Source: an uncultured Faecalibacterium sp.
Lineage (GTDB): Bacteria; Bacillota; Clostridia; Oscillospirales; Ruminococcaceae
Direction: 5' to 3'
DNA length: 16,723 nt
Assembly (NCBI GenBank): GCA_937917475.1
Contig: CALDNF010000254.1
Span: 1 to 16,723, forward strand
The notes beneath the pieces are model-generated. The model saw only the letters and a list, made by a program, of their open reading frames with translations, searched no databases and was not told the origin of the DNA. Below, piece after piece: positions 14,124 to 16,723 of the stretch. The position numbers and the translations under genes are program-made. How positions within the stretch are numbered: the first letter of the stretch is position 1; each line of letters opens with the position of its first letter.

Positions 14124-14930
14124 TTACCCCTTTCCCATTTCCTTCGTCTTATTGTAAGCGGCGGCCACGGCGTCTATCACGGCACCCCGGAAGCCCTTTT
14201 CTTCCAGAACTTTCACGCCCTGAATGGTGCTGCCGCCGGGGCTGCACACGGCATCCTTGAGCACGCCGGGGTGGCTGCCGCTTTCCAGCACCATCTTTGC
14301 ACTGCCCAGCACCATCTGTGCGGCGTACTCCTGTGCTTTGGCCCGGGGCAGACCGCAGGCCACACCGCCGTCAGCCAGTGCTTCAATAAACTGATACGCC
14401 CATGCCGGGCCGCAGCCGGAAACGCAGCTGGCGGCATCAATGAGGCTTTCGGGCACAGGGTCCAGCCGCCCGGCGGGGGCCATCAGCTTGCAGAACTCGG
14501 CCTCTTCCTCGGCGGTGACATTGGAGGAACAATATTGGATCATTCCTTCGCCCACGGCGGCGGGGGTGTTGGGCATGATGCGGATGACCGGGTAATCCTC
14601 ACCGGCCATCTCCTGAATCCGTGCAATGGGCAGGCCCGCCGCCATGCTGCACAGGATGAAGCGGCCGGGCCGCTCGGCCAGCGTGAACTTAAGGGGAGCC
14701 AGCATGGCTTCCATCATCTGGGGCTTGACGGCCAGAAAAATCAGGTCGCAGCGGCCTGCCACCTCATCGTTGACGGTGGTGTTGCAGCCCAGCTCAGCAG
14801 CCAGAGCTTCCGCCTTGGCGGCAGTGCGGTTGGCAAGCCAGACCTTTTGCGGGTCTACTGCCTTGCAGACGGCCCGGGCGATGGCTCCGCCCATGTTGCC
14901 GCAGCCTAAAAATCCAATGGTATCGATCAT
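14124..14930 (-). CDS. proC: Pyrroline-5-carboxylate reductase
   Basis: A 268-residue cytoplasmic enzyme that reduces 1-pyrroline-5-carboxylate to L-proline with NAD(P)H, the last step of the pathway. The Rossmann fold opens with TIGFLGCGNMGGAIARA (4-20), and LIFLAVKPQMM is the following conserved strand. The C-terminal domain carries SGCGPAWAYQFIEALADGG and the family signature from about DAVCSPGGSTIQGV to VIDAVAAAYNKTKEM. Length is the usual 265-280. The ATG at 14930 follows AGAAGG at a seven-base spacing and gives the standard N-terminus. It is the first gene of the operon; with proB and proA it makes the complete route from glutamate, the semialdehyde cyclising spontaneously between ProA and ProC. 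Confidence 0.97.
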   Translation of the reverse strand: MIDTIGFLGCGNMGGAIARAVCKAVDPQKVWLANRTAAKAEALAAELGCNTTVNDEVAGRCDLIFLAVKPQMMEAMLAPLKFTLAERPGRFILCSMAAGLPIARIQEMAGEDYPVIRIMPNTPAAVGEGMIQYCSSNVTAEEEAEFCKLMAPAGRLDPVPESLIDAASCVSGCGPAWAYQFIEALADGGVACGLPRAKAQEYAAQMVLGSAKMVLESGSHPGVLKDAVCSPGGSTIQGVKVLEEKGFRGAVIDAVAAAYNKTKEMGKG

Positions 14931-14966
14931 ATCAAAACCTTCTTTCTGGGTAATGGTTTCCAAAAC

Positions 14967-14984
14967 GTGCAGAACAGCCTGCAC
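14967..14984 (-). promoter_or_regulatory. Hairpin at the 5' end of the proCBA transcript
   Basis: GTGCAG (14967-14972) and CTGCAC (14979-14984) form a six-bp stem with a six-base loop, right at the predicted start of the transcript. It may stabilise the mRNA or be an operator; nothing more can be said. Confidence 0.3.
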
Positions 14985-14991
14985 ATAATAC

Positions 14992-15020
14992 AATTTAAGC
15001 ACATAGAAGAAGAAAATCAA
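14992..15020 (-). promoter_or_regulatory. Promoter of the proCBA operon
   Basis: On the minus strand: TTGATT (15020-15015), a 17-base spacer, TAAATT (14997-14992). A second -10 candidate, TATTAT, lies a few bases downstream. In the 428-base gap 14931-15358 I see this promoter, the TetR promoter and one weak inverted repeat (15104-15110 with 15133-15139, followed by GGTTTTTGG) that might be a terminator or operator. Confidence 0.5.
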
Positions 15021-15222
15021 GACCCGGGCAGGACTTTGCCCATGAAAAATGGAAAAATGTGCTTAAACAATGAAAGCTTTGTGGATGTTTCACAATGGCA
15101 GCGATTCAACCTTTTAGTGCAACGGTAACAGCGTTGAATGGTTTTTGGACCCTCGGCGCAGCGGGGGAACAAGGGCCGGTTTTACTGTAATAGAAATTTC
15201 ATTAAAATGATTCATTTTTTAC

Positions 15223-15252
15223 TTGCAAATGGTTCGCAGTTTGCGGTATAGT
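15223..15252 (+). promoter_or_regulatory. Promoter of the TetR gene with embedded palindrome
   Basis: TTGCAA (15223-15228), an 18-base spacer, TATAGT (15247-15252). GCAAA (15225-15229) and TTTGC (15240-15244) are inverted repeats ten bases apart filling the space between the two boxes, a good place for an autorepressor operator. Confidence 0.6.
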
Positions 15253-15358
15253 AAAGGTGGAAGTTGAATTTCTTCCCCGGCCTGAGGGCTGGCAAATGCG
15301 GACGGCAGAGCCGGGCAAGGCCGGTTCCGCTGTCTCCGCCGGGAAAGGATGGAGATTT

Positions 15359-15940
15359 GTGTCACAGACAACAAAACGGGCTCTGGAAGCATCGCTGAAA
15401 AAGCTGCTGCTCCAAAAACCGCTGAACAAGATCACGATCAATGATATCACGGAAGACTGCGGCGTGAACCGCATGACCTTTTACTACCATTTTAAGGACA
15501 TCTATGATCTGGTGGACTGGATCCTGGTGGAAGATGCGGAGAAAGCGCTGGAGGGCAAAAAGTCCTTTGATACATGGAGTGAAGCGTTTCTGGATATTTT
15601 GCAGGAGATTCAGGAAAACAAGGTGCTGGTGCTCAACGTGTACCGTTCGGTGAGCCGGGAGCAGGTGGAACAGTACCTTTATAAAATGCTGGACCCCATG
15701 CTGAAAGATTTTATGGACCGGGAAGCGCAGGCTCTCTCGGTGTCGGATGCAGACAAGCAGTTTGTGATCGATTTTTACAAGTATGCACTGGTGGGCATGG
15801 TGCTGGAATGGATCCGCAAGGACATGAAGACCGACCCGGCAGTGATGGCAGAACGGCTGAACACCATGCTGCACGGAGATTTCCGCCGGGCGTTGCAGCG
15901 GTTCAGTGCGCTGCGCCGTCCTTCGCTGGACGAAGAATGA
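15359..15940 (+). CDS. TetR/AcrR-family transcriptional regulator (DhaS-like)
   Basis: A 193-residue DNA-binding regulator. Residues 5-50 form the TetR helix-turn-helix domain: KRALEASLKKLLLQKPLNKITINDI, then DCGVNRMTFYYHFKDIYDLVDW, the recognition helix and its YYHF signature. The remainder is the all-helical ligand-binding and dimerisation domain, resembling the group that includes DhaS and SczA, though the ligand cannot be told. The start is GTG at 15359, four bases after GGAG; frames further upstream encode an unrelated glycine-rich stretch and overlap the leader. It is monocistronic, with its own promoter and terminator, divergent from proCBA and upstream of the radical SAM gene. The palindrome in its promoter suggests autorepression. 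TetR proteins often control a neighbour, here possibly the radical SAM enzyme, but this is inference. Confidence 0.9.
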   Translation: MSQTTKRALEASLKKLLLQKPLNKITINDITEDCGVNRMTFYYHFKDIYDLVDWILVEDAEKALEGKKSFDTWSEAFLDILQEIQENKVLVLNVYRSVSREQVEQYLYKMLDPMLKDFMDREAQALSVSDADKQFVIDFYKYALVGMVLEWIRKDMKTDPAVMAERLNTMLHGDFRRALQRFSALRRPSLDEE

Positions 15941-15959
15941 TAAGATTTAGACAATCTGA

Positions 15960-15993
15960 GCGTCGTGATGGGTTTTCCATCACGGCGTTTTTT
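15960..15993 (+). terminator. Terminator of the TetR gene
   Basis: CGTCGTGATGG (15961-15971) pairs with CCATCACGGCG (15977-15987, one G-U pair), followed by six T. Confidence 0.88.
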
Positions 15994-16059
15994 CTGTTTA
16001 TGGCAAATTTCGCCGTAAAAAGATAAGATAATGACATCAGAAAAAGAAGTGTGCATCTC

Positions 16060-16068
16060 TGGTATGAT
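16060..16068 (+). promoter_or_regulatory. Extended -10 promoter of the radical SAM gene
   Basis: TGG followed by TATGAT (16063-16068); no clear -35 at the right distance. The start would be near 16075, with GGAGG at 16101-16105 as ribosome site. Confidence 0.5.
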
Positions 16069-16113
16069 CAAGACCGGAGGTGCATACTTTGGAATAAAGC
16101 GGAGGAAATTGGA

Positions 16114-16723
16114 ATGAATACCACAGTAGATTCGTTGACCCACAAGATGCAGCGTGCCGCCGTCGGGAAGATGGTCGATATGGCACTTTCTCATGTAAAC
16201 AAGGACCGCCAGAAGGCGATGGTGCAGATGGTCGATGTGGCCAAGCAGTTCTACGGCGGCTCTTTCAGCGAAGAGACTTATGAACACGCCCGTCAGACTC
16301 TGGGCAATCCGGACAGCAAGTGGTCCAAGCTCATCAACTGTGTGCTGGATCAGGTGGACCCCAATGTGGCACGCACTACGGCGTTGAATCTGGGCTACGA
16401 GGCATTCTTCCGTGGAACGAAGACCATCCGGGAGAACCGTGTAAAGTACCAGTGCAACATCCCCTGGCTGATCCTGTTTGACCCCACCTCGGCCTGCAAT
16501 ATGCACTGTGTGGGCTGCTGGGCCGGTGAGTACGGCCACAAGAACAACCTCAGCTTTGATGATATGGACAAGATCATCACACAGGGCAAGGAACTGGGCG
16601 TGTACCTGTACATGCTGACCGGCGGCGAACCGCTGGTGCGCAAGGCCGATATCCTCAAGCTGGCCGAAAAGCACAACGATGTGCAGTTTGCCATCTACAC
16701 CAACTCCACCCTCATCGATGAGC
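16114..16723 (+). CDS. Radical SAM protein (partial, runs off the right edge)
   Basis: The first 203 codons of a radical SAM enzyme. Such enzymes use a [4Fe-4S] cluster to cleave S-adenosylmethionine and start radical chemistry. The cluster motif CX3CX2C is C128, C132, C135 (ACNMHCVGCWAGEYGH), and the SAM-binding TGGEP is at 169-173. Before them is a helical, charged N-terminal region of about 115 residues, typical of an uncharacterised radical SAM group common in clostridia, with CNIPWLILFDPTSACN leading into the cluster. The ATG at 16114 follows GGAGGAAATTGGA at good spacing, and a TetR gene lies upstream. The substrate is unknown and the C-terminal half is missing, so a second cluster domain such as SPASM cannot be judged. 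Confidence 0.9.
   Translation, partial: MNTTVDSLTHKMQRAAVGKMVDMALSHVNKDRQKAMVQMVDVAKQFYGGSFSEETYEHARQTLGNPDSKWSKLINCVLDQVDPNVARTTALNLGYEAFFRGTKTIRENRVKYQCNIPWLILFDPTSACNMHCVGCWAGEYGHKNNLSFDDMDKIITQGKELGVYLYMLTGGEPLVRKADILKLAEKHNDVQFAIYTNSTLIDE

Noticed and set aside
12981..14909. A 642-codon open frame on the plus strand
   Set aside because: It lies opposite proA, proB and proC, which are unmistakable. The frame is a by-product of GC-rich codon use; its translation is glycine- and histidine-rich and resembles no family.
1..16723. Search for CRISPR arrays, insertion sequences, phage genes and tRNAs
   Set aside because: No regularly spaced repeats, transposase motifs, terminal inverted repeats or tRNA T-loop/acceptor patterns were seen.

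Overview
The window looks like chromosome from a gut clostridium of the Oscillospiraceae/Ruminococcaceae, probably Faecalibacterium or a close relative. The reasons are the moderately high GC content, sigma-A promoters with TATAAT boxes in AT-rich gaps, strong AGGAGG ribosome sites and the family membership of the proteins. The species name is inference. There are no rRNA or tRNA genes, CRISPR arrays or insertion sequences.

Layout. (1) 1-313: start of a minus-strand gene, probably rpsF (ribosomal protein S6), with a consensus promoter and a folded leader, divergent from (2) a CPA2-type Na+/H+ antiporter (314-1507). (3) 1634-5138: a plus-strand operon of an NSS-family sodium-coupled transporter, a LytTR response regulator and its GHKL sensor kinase. 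(4) 5135-5504: a gene-free stretch with its own extended -10 promoter, a 22-bp-phased direct repeat and a densely structured transcript, read as a probable non-coding RNA. (5) 5513-5986: a small cupin gene with its own promoter and terminator. (6) 8275-5947, minus: a GntR/UTRA regulator broken by a one-base frameshift, then pyrB and pyrI (aspartate transcarbamoylase). (7) 9754-8324, minus: a MATE efflux pump. (8) 9998-11159, plus: two overlapping genes for small membrane-anchored proteins that are paralogues of each other. (9) 11677-11240, minus: a methylglyoxal-synthase-like protein lacking key catalytic residues. (10) 15020-11998, minus: proC-proB-proA, a compact operon holding the proline pathway from glutamate. 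(11) 15223-15993, plus: a TetR/DhaS-type regulator with a palindrome inside its own promoter. (12) 16060-16723, plus: the first 203 codons of a radical SAM enzyme that runs off the window.

Most genes are ordinary housekeeping or transport functions. The least explained parts are the structured RNA beside the LytTR two-component system (an arrangement like agr/RNAIII, but without agrB or agrD), the methylglyoxal-synthase-like protein without its catalytic aspartate, the frameshifted regulator at the head of the pyr operon, and the pair of exported paralogues.
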